Part shown: positions 11,901 to 22,100 of the stretch, piece by piece | Position numbering within the stretch: the stretch's first letter is position 1 | How the letters are laid out: the number at the start of each line of letters is the position of its first letter | Source of the DNA: Sporodiniella umbellata | Lineage: Eukaryota; Mucoromycota; Mucoromycetes; Mucorales; Rhizopodaceae | DNA: 64,000 bases | Direction: 5' to 3' | Assembly: GCA_025677835.1 (NCBI GenBank) | Contig: JAIXMR010000083.1 | Location: 58,310 to 122,309 of the forward strand | Notes under the pieces: generated by a model | Told to the model about the DNA's origin: nothing | The model's input: the letters and a program-made list of their open reading frames with translations, nothing else | The model's database searches: none | Translations under genes and position numbers: made by a program

Positions 11901-14104
11901 TCAATTCTGCCATTCGTCGAGTTTTTTACAATCTTGAACATTATATATCTAGCGAACCTACTATAGAAAAAGACCTTGGTGCTTCTGTAGCCTTATGCTA
12001 TATATCGGGGACAAAGCTATATGTAGCAAATGTAGGAGATGTAATGGTCGTTATGTCTCGTAATAATGGCCAAGTATTTGAAATCGCACAAAATCATTTA
12101 CCTCTAAACCCAAGCGAAGCCTCCCGTGTTCGCAACAGTGAAGGTTATATCTCCAAATCTGGACTACTTAATGATAGACTCAGTGTGTCTAGGTGTCTAG
12201 GACATTTTCAGCATGCACCGGCTGTCAACTGTGATCCCTTTGTTCAGGACATAAATTTATCTGAAAACGACGAGTTTGTTATTATGGCGTCAAAGGGACT
12301 TTGGAACACCATGTCTTATCAAACAGCTGTTGATATAGCTCGTACTGAGAAAGGGGATCTTATGCTAGCAGCTCAAAAACTCCGCGACTTTGCTCTGAGT
12401 TACGGTTCTACAGAAAACATAATGGTGATGATTATCGGCGTAAGCGATCTTTTTAGCAAATCCGACAAACAAACCAAAAAAAGTTACATGGGTTCGGATG
12501 GTACTATAGAAGGCGTAATGCTGGCAAAAAGTGCTAAGAGACGAGGGAAAGAAGAAGTTCCCGGTGACTCGGTAAAGTCTTTGTAATTTCTTAACTTTCT
12601 AACTTTATTAACTTTGATCTAGACCTTAGCGCGTCTAGAAAAAGAAGTTGCACCCCCAGTTAGTCAACTGGCTTTGGTATTCACTGATGTCAAAAACTCA
12701 ACCCAGTTTTGGGAAACGCAACCCGAGAATATGAGATCAGCCATTAAGCTCCACGATGCCATTATGCGTCGCACTTTAAGAAATATAGGAGGGTATGAAG
12801 TCAAAACGGAAGGGGATGCTTTTATGGTTTGCTTTAAAAATGTCACTGCGGCTTTGTTATGGTGTTTTACAGTTCAAACACTACTACTGGAAGCAGATTG
12901 GCCTGCAGGTATTACTAAATCAGATGAAGGCAAGCTCTCTCAGGATAGCGACAACGTTGTACTATACAAAGGCTTATCTGTACGAATGGGCATACACTGC
13001 GGCACTCCTGTGTCGGAGCGTAATCCTATTACGCAGCGAATGGATTATTTTGGACCGGTGGTTAACAAGGCTAGTAGAATTTGCAATGTAGCAGACGGAG
13101 GAGAAATCTGTATATCTTCTGATGTTATATCTGTTTTGAAGCTATTTCCTTGCTTTTTCAACGATAGCGTAGAAATAGAAGAGATTTTAGGTGACGATGG
13201 CGGACCATATTCAATCGCTTCAAACCTGAGACTCTTAAGAACGTTTGGGCATCATATTGTTCCTCTAGGAAAGGTACAACTGAAAGGGCTCGAAACGCCA
13301 GAAAATCTAAGTTTGATATATCCAAAAAAATTGGAAGGTCGCGAAATGCTTAAAAAAAAAATTGAAACCAGTTCAAAGCTTTTGGTCAATGAACAGATAT
13401 CCCCAGAGCTACAAGCGCGGGAACAAAAAAGTCCAGATAATTTTACTGGTGAACAGTCTCCTTTTGAGGCATCCTTTCTGAAGCAAAATCTCTTACAAAG
13501 ACAGCCTATGGACCGAAATTCTTCAGAGAAAAGTATAACTGATATACCTTTGCCTTTCAAACAGTGCTTGTCCGATGGTATGCCTATAGGTACAGTAACA
13601 ACAGCTGATATAATATCGTCTCTACCAGCAGACCACATAAGCGCACAACCAACTGCACGCAATGCTCTTCGGATTATTGACCCTGCCGTAGTATGTGCAC
13701 TTAACAGTATCGCTTTTCGTTTGGAGCGTTTGACGTCTGGTTACTATTCCTCCCAACACTCAAGTGAACATACCTTTGAAGATCCCTCTATCATTAGGAA
13801 GCTTAAATATGAAAATTTTGAGCAAACAAGTATCGGCTTGACAATGGACAAGTATCTTCGTGAACAAGCTACAGATGAAGAACTTATACGCACTATGGAA
13901 AATTGCGTGTCTAGGATAGAGGTATAATTTCACAGCTACATTTTTATACTAACTTTTTCTTAATAGAATTCTGCCTCATCACTCTTTGTACAAAAAATCG
14001 GTAGATTTTCTAATGTACTAGAAAGGCTAAGCGAAGCTGTGGAGTTGGACCCCCTGTATATTTTGAAAGCCTTACAAATGTATGCTGAATCGTTTCCCAA
14101 ATAA
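7610..14104 (+). CDS. CYR1: Fungal adenylate cyclase (Cyr1/Cac1 type): RA, LRR, PP2C-like, cyclase domains
   Basis: It makes cAMP from ATP upstream of protein kinase A. Exons I can place: 7610-7751, 7918-8322, 8506-8695, one or more uncertain exons in 8756-8930, then 9006-9113, 9165-9360, 9406-10719, 10785-11331, 11422-12571, 12623-13921 and 13967-14104; every listed junction keeps frame. Domain order is a Ser-rich N-terminus, a Ras-association-like segment (IRFKIFRPDKTYNTL), a helical region (LPLMIQKRLQKRMG), and about 18 leucine-rich repeats (LRSLDLSNNKISEIP and similar). A PP2C-like domain (NVGDVMVVM, DEFVIMASKGLWN) and a class III cyclase domain (FTDVKNSTQFWE, KTEGDAFMV, GPVVNKASRICNVADGGE) follow. 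The two catalytic metal aspartates (FTD, GDAF) are present. The PP2C domain has lost usual acidic residues. A C-terminal tail of about 200 residues follows the cyclase. Family assignment is certain; only the exons around 8700-9000 are unclear. Confidence 0.93.
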
Positions 14105-14748
14105 TTGCTTCCCCCCCCCCTCAAAAACAGAGTTACAAAAAGCAATTTGGTTTGCTCAAAACATTTCCAAAAAAATTTTAGAGAGCTTTATACAATGGTT
14201 TATAAAGCTGGTTTTTTCAGAGTCTAAAACATGGATATTTTTGTCCTTTCTTTTTTTTTAATATTATGTTTGAAATCAAGACTATCCTAACAGTCCTTAT
14301 ATTAAACCAAACAGATTTGGGCCAATCTCAATTGTACTTAAAGCTTGGAAAGTTGAGTAGTTTGACAACAATAGGATATATGTTTGTATATAGAGAGCCT
14401 AATACAACCAAACTTCCCAGCTTAACTTCTTAAAATCCTACTAGATTGTATCAAGGACCAAACCCTCCTCCAAATGCGACAGTAAAGATAATTTAAACTC
14501 GCCTCTTTATCGGCTTATGGCTCACCCCAAATATCATTACTGTTTTATTTTGTAATGAGCTGAAGTGACCACATAAGGTGGCCCACGTGAATAAAACATT
14601 ATAAAAAAAGGTAGTTGTGATTGGCTAGGATAGTGTTTGCTAGATTCACTGTACGTAGGCTAGTGTGGTTGCTAAATTTTCAAATTGAGAGAGCGCTTGT
14701 TTTTAAAGTGTTACTGGGAGGGGAGGGGTTTATTCACGTTCTTCCAAT
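14105..14748. promoter_or_regulatory. Promoter region of the SPAK/OSR1-like kinase gene
   Basis: About 640 bp between two plus-strand genes. A CACGTG E-box lies at 14584-14589, followed by a TATA-like TATAAAAA at 14600-14607, about 150 bp upstream of the kinase start at 14749. Between 14321 and 14460 imperfect inverted segments occur (AAGCTTGGAAAGTT against AACTTCCCAGCTT, and TAGGAT against ATCCTA), possibly a decayed hairpin. The role of each is inference. Confidence 0.4.
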
Positions 14749-17163
14749 ATGGAGCGTGTTGATACCAACTATTCTTTAGCTGAAGAAAGAAGTTCTAAAC
14801 CTTCAAGCCATCACAGCTCAAAAAGATCCCTGAGTGGTTTGGATATTTTAAATGGCTTGAAAATCATTACCAATACTTCAATCAGTGACATACCCCCTTC
14901 ACCTATACCTCAAAGCGCAACTGTCACCGAAAATCATATTTCAGATCAGATCGACGATTTTGACATCAAGGAGCCTATAGGTACCCTGCTATAGCTGCAA
15001 AGCTACATTATTCCTCAACATTTTTTAAAAAAAACATAGGCTATGGATCATCTGCTATAGTTTATAAAGCTATTTATAAACCATTAAATAAGCCCATGGC
15101 ACTAAAAATGATTGATCTTGATAAGTTCGAGCGCAACCAAATTGATGAACTAAGAGTAAATGAAAGCAAAAGAAAAGGAGAAAGAAAGACAGAGTAGTTA
15201 CTTATCTTCAACCAGCGCGAAACAGCTTTAATGGCACTATGTAAGCACCCAAACGTACTAAGAGTGTATGGGTCTTTTGTCAATGGCTCTAAGCTGTACA
15301 TTATAACGCCTTATTTATTTGGTGGGTCTTGCTTGGATATTATGAGAAACCGTTTTTCTGAGGGGCTCGATGAAATAAGCATTGCTACTATTTTAAAGCA
15401 AGCACTGGAAGCCATGATATATCTGCACAAAAATGGACATATACATCGAGATGTAAAAGCGGGCAACCTTTTAATGGACGACGATGGCACAGTTCTTTTA
15501 GGAGATTTTGGAGTATCATCGTCTTTGATGGAAACAGGGGAAAGAGGAATGAGAAAGACTTTTGTCGGAACTCCTTGCTGGATGGCTCCCGAGGTAATGG
15601 AACAGGCTGAATACGATTACAAGGCAGACATATGGAGCTTTGGTATAACGGCAATTGAATTGGCTACAGGTCATGCTCCTTTTGCTAAGTACCCTCCGCT
15701 AAAGGTAAACTGCAAATTGAGTATACACTCGTTCATTATTCTGTAGGTACTTATGATGACTCTTTCAAACGATCCTCCAACCTTAGAAAGAGAGACGAGT
15801 ATTCACAAGTATACCAAGTGCTTCAAAGATATGGTAGATAGCTGTTTAGTAAAGGATCCCCACAAAAGGCCAACTGCCGAAAAACTGTTGCAGCACTCGT
15901 TTTTTAAACAAGCCAAAAAAAAGGAGTACCTTGTAAAAGCTATATTAGCGGACCTTCCTCCTTTGGAACAAAGGCCACGCAAAAAGATACCTCAACAACA
16001 GGTTACTATTACTAAAATAGACGACCACTGGGACTTTGATGAAGATGATGAAGCTGACCAAATCAATGAACAGCAGGTGGAAGGAAATTTAAGAACAAAG
16101 CATAAACCTGATCCTCCAAAAAGACATATTTCTTTCGGCGAGGTGATTGTACGTAGTGGTGGCAGCAACCTTCACTCTGTAGACTCACCTAACTTAAACA
16201 CGTCGCCTCCAAGAAAGTCACGTTTTGTTATAGAAGAGTCGGTGCGTGAACCTACGGATACCTATAATTCATCTGTTAGATCTTCCAGCCCCATGCCAGA
16301 TGAGATTGACCATTCTTCTGTAAGTTGAAGTATATTCATATTCGATTGGACTACAATTTAAACAGACACAGGATAGCGAAGTCGTCAAAGGGAGATTTTA
16401 CGTAAACCATCCTAGAACCGCATCTACAAACGATTCTGGTATTTTTGAAGAGTCACAGCCACTTCATAAAGTTGGTAGTCAAGATTATTTAGGTAAATAG
16501 GAATTTGCTCCTTCGTATCTTACCAATAGTGAAGCTGTAGACCGTAAATCGCGCTTTGAAGTTCAACATAATAACTCTACGACAGCGCCTGTTCTATATC
16601 AGCCCATACCTCTTTCTAGAGATAGCTCTTACTCGTCTGCAGGGAACTCTAGTCAATCTAGAGCGAATGTTATTACTCGTTGCCCAACAAGTGAACCAAA
16701 GGATTTACTTACCTCAGATAGCGTCAATCTCCTGACAGAGTCTTCCAGAAAAATTGGTCGCTTTGAGCTTACCTCTAGCAATGAAGCTACTGTTGCACCG
16801 CAAAGAGGAAGTATTTCTTCTAGTAATACAACTCATGAGAATGATATCCTGCATATGCAATCGCAAATTGAAGAGTTGCTTCGATTTAATGAGTCCCAAA
16901 GGTCTGTTTTAAATGATCTAAATACGGCGTTTCAAAAAAAACCAAGTGCACTTCATGACTCTGGTTACAAAACACCAGAAGAGCTTTCATCAAACGTAGT
17001 AAGTATATATTAATATATATTTAACAGCTGCTTACTGAAATTTCACCAGGAACATCTTGAAAGACTGATAGAGAACACTCTACGTGAAAATCTACAATTA
17101 CAAAAAGAAAATGAGTCGTTGAGAAAAGAGCTTAAAGAATTAAAAGAGCTAAAAAAGCAATAA
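14749..17163 (+). CDS. SPAK/OSR1 (Fray)-like STE20/GCK kinase with four RFx[V/I/L] motifs and a C-terminal coiled coil
   Basis: A Ser/Thr kinase joined from about seven exons. Introns lie at about 14979-15041, 15156-15212, 15705-15748, 16321-16365, 16492-16528 and 16998-17050. Residues about 1-75 are a Ser-rich leader; the kinase domain then shows YGSSAIVYKA, ALKMIDLDK, HRDVKAGNLL, GDFGVSS and TFVGTPCWMAPEVMEQ. The run KADIWSFGITAIELATG, HAPFAKYPPLK and then LSNDPPTLE is nearly the wording of animal SPAK/OSR1, the kinases acting below WNK in osmotic and ion-transport control. After the kinase domain an acidic, tryptophan-containing patch (DDHWDFDEDDEAD) resembles the family's PF1 extension. 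No CCT domain is seen. Instead there is a Ser/Pro-rich tail with RFVI, RFYV, RFEV and RFEL motifs and a terminal coiled coil (ERLIENTLRENLQLQKENE). The stop is TAA at 17161. The kinase class is secure; substrates are unknown. Confidence 0.88.
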
Positions 17164-17237
17164 ACATATTTATTTGATTCACACTAAAAAATTGTAGTTC
17201 GAACTTTTTTGTAAATTTCATCCTCTGAATTCAAGCG

Positions 17238-18671
17238 TTAGAAGAGGGAATTGGCTTTGCAAAGCTTACCTTCACAATCTCTTACTCTTTTATTGTGATT
17301 TTCTTCATGAGTAGAAAGATCTGTCCATACTGAATATATATGTTCTAGAGATATGCTTTTAAAAGGAATTTGTGTTTCTAATACACTCTGCCTATCGGAT
17401 GATACAGGCAGTATAAAATCCTCAATATCTGACGATCTAGGCATAGATGACAATAAAGTATTGTTATTGCAAGGCGTAAGTATCCATCGATCGTCTTCAG
17501 GTCGTTTTATCGGAGTGTCAACGAGTGCAGGACACATTGTGAATCTTTCACTTGACACAAGCAAATCCAGTACAGAACTCTATACGATCACTTAATATGA
17601 AATGTATAAAACGGTTTTGAGCTTACATGCTCTATATATTGTTTGTCATAAAATGTGTTGAGTTTTTCAATTATTTTTGCAAATGTCAACGTTTCGTTCC
17701 CATCAAAAGAACGTACAATATAGTTCTCTAACACAATATCAAATGCAGGCTTTTCTGTCGTTTTTTCAATGAGCGTGCTTTCAGAAGAAACCAATTGATT
17801 TAAGGATTCTACGGTTTGTAGACCTTCTATTGAATCGGGAATTTCGGCTGATTGAATGTCACTTTTTGCTTGTACTGATTGAATAGCTTGTGTATCTTCT
17901 ATTGCTTGCAATATATCAGTTGCTCGAGACTCTTCTGCTAAAAATGTCTGTCTTGTGTGCTGTAGCGCATCAGTTGGCTGTAATTCCTCTATTGAATGTG
18001 ATCCCTCCGTTGGTTGTGAGCCTTCAGTTGGCTGTGAGCCTTCAGTTGGTTGTGAGCCTTCAGTTGGTTGTGAGCCTTCAGTTGGTTGTGAGCCTTCAGT
18101 TGGTTGTGAGCCTTCGGTTGGTTGGGATTCATCTGTAGTATGTATCTCCCCTGTATCATGTGGCTCAATAGGATTATGTAGCCCCGGTAAAGGTTTTAAA
18201 GCACTACTAGGTGAAATGAACAAAAAGCTTGTTCCATTGATCTCAAGTAGCGTACTTGTTTCTAAAGCGATTGGCCTGTCGCTAGGTTTCTTTTTAACAC
18301 AGTTAACAGAAACACCATTTTGACTATAGATCACAAGTTCCCAACGATCCCTTCGAGCACTGAAGCGAATTTCACAATGTTTGCGTGACACTGCTTTAGT
18401 AGCATTCCCGAAATCTATATCTGGGCTGTTTTTGTCATTGACGCCAGAACGTCCAATTTTTAAAGATGATCGTGTCAAATAAGCTGTCCAGTCTGGGCCT
18501 GCCAGTCGGGGGTAAAGGTGTGCACGTTCTGATTCAACGTTTGGGGTATTGTTTTTTATATGCGAGACAGCCTGGGTATCATTGAGGTTTGATTTGGAGT
18601 TACTATTCTTGAAAAAAGACTATAGTTAAATACAAAATTATATCGAGTTGTTCATTTACAGTTTGAGACAT
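17238..18671 (-). CDS. FHA-domain protein with a hexapeptide tandem repeat
   Basis: Three exons on the minus strand. A short first exon (MSQT) starts at 18671, a main exon spans about 18616-17628, and a last exon spans about 17585-17238. The forkhead-associated domain is visible at about residues 45-130 through LTRSSLKIGRSG, AVSRKHCEIRF, WELVIYSQNGVSVN and an LEINGTSFLFI strand; the GR, SRKH and NG residues are the phosphothreonine-binding signature. After it come six perfect EGSQPT repeats flanked by degenerate copies, then a Gln/Ser/Thr-rich stretch that looks like older decayed repeats. A conserved-looking C-terminal domain ends the protein (LTFAKIIEKLNTFYDKQY, then LLVSSERFTMCP and RPEDDRWILTPC). 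FHA proteins read phosphothreonine in nuclear signalling or transcription. The C-terminal module might be a DNA-binding or docking domain, but I cannot name it. It is convergent with the kinase gene (75 bp apart). Confidence 0.75.
18006..18127 (-). repeat. 18-bp in-frame tandem repeat (EGSQPT)
   Basis: Six near-identical 18-bp units plus degenerate copies at each end, coding EGSQPT on the minus strand. The unit also stays open on the plus strand (CEPSVG), so long open stretches opposite this gene are an artefact of the repeat. Confidence 0.9.
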
Positions 18672-19124
18672 GCAAAAAAAAAAAAGGAGTTTATGGTTTG
18701 AAGCACGAAAAGTATTTACTGGCTATTCGCTCATAAATTAAATGTTTACGGAATTGTTCCGGTTTAGAGTTAAAAATCAGAGTTTTATTGTAATTTAAAA
18801 AGCAAATAAGCAAGCAATGAAAAAAAAAAAACACTAGATATTGAGACAGAAAATTAAAGCCTGTCTGTAAAACCAAACAATTTGTTTAATTGATAATGTT
18901 GTTTCAAAGCGCTGCAAGGAACACTGCCGGTTCTAAATATTTGGTTAACCAGCTTCAAATATAAATTGAAAAGAACTCTGATTGTATGTGAAAAAGCCCT
19001 CTTAGCGTTTGTTCGCGTTTATCTTTTTTGTTCAAATATCTTTTCAAATCACTTTATGCATAATTTGTGACTGTCTAAAAAGATTTTTATATATACTCCA
19101 GTCTTTGATTCTGTAATTCTCTTT
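18672..19124. other. Intergenic, divergent promoter of the FHA and TFIIIC genes
   Basis: AT-rich spacer of about 450 bp between divergent genes. No ORF, RNA gene or clear element beyond A/T runs was recognised. Confidence 0.5.
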
Positions 19125-22100
19125 ATGCTTGATATAGTTCTAAGTCGCTTGAAAGAGGAAATAGCAATTGATGGTCCTTCAGGTAGCTCTCTAAAAACAT
19201 ATTATAGAGTATATCACATGCTGTTATAAAATGTTTATAATTTTTTTTACAAAAATAGGCTCAAGTATGGATAACGTTTGGGGCTACGTGGGCAACATCC
19301 TGAGCGATATAGTATCCAGCAGGAAAAACTTTATATCTCCTGTTGTTGACGATAGTCTCAAGTCTTTTATATGGGAGCATTTAAAAGTTGAGAAGGGACT
19401 ATGGTTTTATGGAATTGCCAAAGATACAACTAGCAAAGATGTAGCAGCAAACGACAATTCAGAACTTGAGGGAGCATCTACCTCAGGGGCATCAGTGCAA
19501 AAATCAGTTCATAAAAAAAAACCAGTTGCAAAAAGAAAGCGCAAAGTAGACGATTCTGATTCAGAAGAGTACTGTGATGACAGTCCCGAGGAAAGTTCTG
19601 AAGAGGAGTTTGAGCAAGAAGAAAAGGAGAATACACAGAAATCAACCAAAAGTACAGAAACTTTAGAAGAAAGTAGAAACAACTCTTTAAAAATTGTAAA
19701 TTCGGCTGTTATTTATTCATCACAAATTGACAAAGCAAATAGGAGAACGGTATTATATTAAAGCCTATCAGCAATGTTGAAACTCTTGAATATGATGAGA
19801 TAAAGACATCTGTATCGCCCTTGTACGTTATGGCCTCTGAAAATTATCAAGATGAGCAAATTATGATTGGAGTTCCCGTAAGCAAACCCAAGCACTTTTA
19901 TTGAGCACAATTTCTAAAACAAAAACAAAACAAAAAAGCCAGGAGCCCCGATACCAGGCAACCAATTGGCAGTCCTGAGAGTTATTATGCGTTCTAGGAA
20001 GTCAGGAATACAGCAAGTTAAAATACCTGAACTATTTGATGTTGATGGTCGCGGAGCTGGGCATTATGCCAAAGCTTTGGAACAAAGAGGGGCAATCATT
20101 CGAAGAGTAGTATCTTCCAATAAATTGCGCACTAACGTTTGTGTACATGTGAGATTTACAAGTGCAGAGAAAGAAGTAGATATGAGAAGCATTGATCACA
20201 TTGAATACACAAACATTCAGAAGCAAATTTTCAGCATTGTCGAACTTCGTGAGGCTTTGATTAATTTGGTTATAGACGTACCAGGTAGAGCAATTGTATT
20301 AAAAGATGCTTTGGTGGAACTCGTAAGAAAACCCGAATTGAAATAACAGCTTTACCAATATCTCTTGGATTTTCAGGGATTCAATGTGGAATCGAAGGCT
20401 GTGAGAAGATGGTTTTACCGTGGAATTACCAAGTTATGCTTGGAGGGGTACTTCAAACTGACAAAAGCTAAAAGCGAAGACAGTAATAGTCTCCAAAGAT
20501 GTATTCACCTCTTGAAAGTGCCTGAAGGTATAGAAACATTCTTTCAACCTAATCAGCTCAGTTATCAATCAACTCTGTATTCAAATAGAGGTTACAAAGT
20601 CGACTGTTAGTGAGACACCAGACGCTATTGAGTATCCAATTCGTATTGAGAGCACTCGAAAAGATATTCCACTTATACATCTATTACACGATGTTCCTTT
20701 TGACTTGCAGTGCTATCAAGTTATAGATGCCTCTGGCGCAACTGGCGCTACAGCTAACGACATTAAATTTGCGCTGAATATAGATGAAGGACGCATATTG
20801 TATAGATCATTGGAAGAGATGGCTACACGCAGTGAGAAATACTATCCATATGATATTTGTCGACATTTGGAGTTCCACGGTCGACAAAGAAGATACCGCT
20901 ACTTTGCAGCAGCAGTCTTTAGAAAAGCTCAAGATGCCTCATATGCTCTTTCTGAGCAAGTACCTAAGTTCCCTTTTGAAACTCGCACATATTTAGAGAA
21001 AAATCCGCTTATTTCTGAAGTGGCAAAAAAAAAAAATGTAAAGATTACAAAGCGTGCAAAAGCAGCGCCCAAAACCAAAACCAAAACCCAAAACATTGGT
21101 GAGCAAAATGAAAATATTAGTTTACCACAAAGAAAGACAAGATCCAAAAGAATGCCAGAAGAGCAAGCAGTGATTCCTGAAGAAAACAGTAATTTGTTAG
21201 TTGAACTAGAAGCCCAACAAGATTTAGCAAGCGCAGAGTCAACACAAGTAAAATTACCAGAAAGCCCATCACTAAAGATGCAACACAATAAGCAGGACTT
21301 ATTAAAGCCTACATCGCTCGAGAAAAGTCAAATGAGTACGAGACAGGCTACAGGGTCATCTCAAACCGAACAAGTAGTGGTATCTATTGCATGCAAAAAA
21401 TCGATTCCAATCACAAAAAAGCCAGTGAGTGTGCAAACCAAGATAGGACCAACCGAACAAAAACTAAAAAAGCGCCAAACTGGTATCAAAGACTTTTTCA
21501 ATATACCAAAAAGAGAATTCATTCTGAAGAACCGAATAACTTACTCAAAAAAGCTAAAGCTAAGTCTGAAGAGAGTATTGATTTACTCAAAAAAGATGAG
21601 CCACCTGAGGAAAATAACAATTCGCATGAAAGTACTGAGGCCAATTCTGTGGACAGCGAAGCTTCTTCGCTGTTGTCTTTACAATCTTCTGGCCCCACTT
21701 CGCCTGTAGTAGTTCTATCTAGTTCTCCCATTTTAAAGAAAGATTTAAGGGAGGTGTCTAACTTTAAGACGAGTATACCCGAGCTAATTATGCCTGATAC
21801 GAGCATACCCCAAACTGACAAGATTCAGTACACTGTAGAGCTTGGTTTGCCTGGCAGCTGCAAAAGAAAAATCAGACATAGAGTCACAAATGTGCCAGAA
21901 GCAGAAAAAACAAAGTGGAAAACGTTTAAACAATCAAACAATGTAACAAGCATTTATTTTGAGCAGCGCATAAAAACTCTACAATCCCTTATGGATGAAA
22001 GACGCATAGCCGAAATTTGTGCAAGCTTCCGCGAAGATTTTAGAAAAAGAATGAATAGCATGTTCAATCTTTCGACAAAGGAAGCACACAGTCGTACAAT

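Noticed and set aside
14321..14460. Possible inverted-repeat element
   Set aside because: The matching arms are short and imperfect with no target-site duplication; may be chance or a very old hairpin element.
17890..18323. Plus-strand open stretches with CEPSVG or VVSLQL repeats
   Set aside because: Mirror of the 18-bp repeat of the FHA gene; the repeat unit has no stops in any frame.
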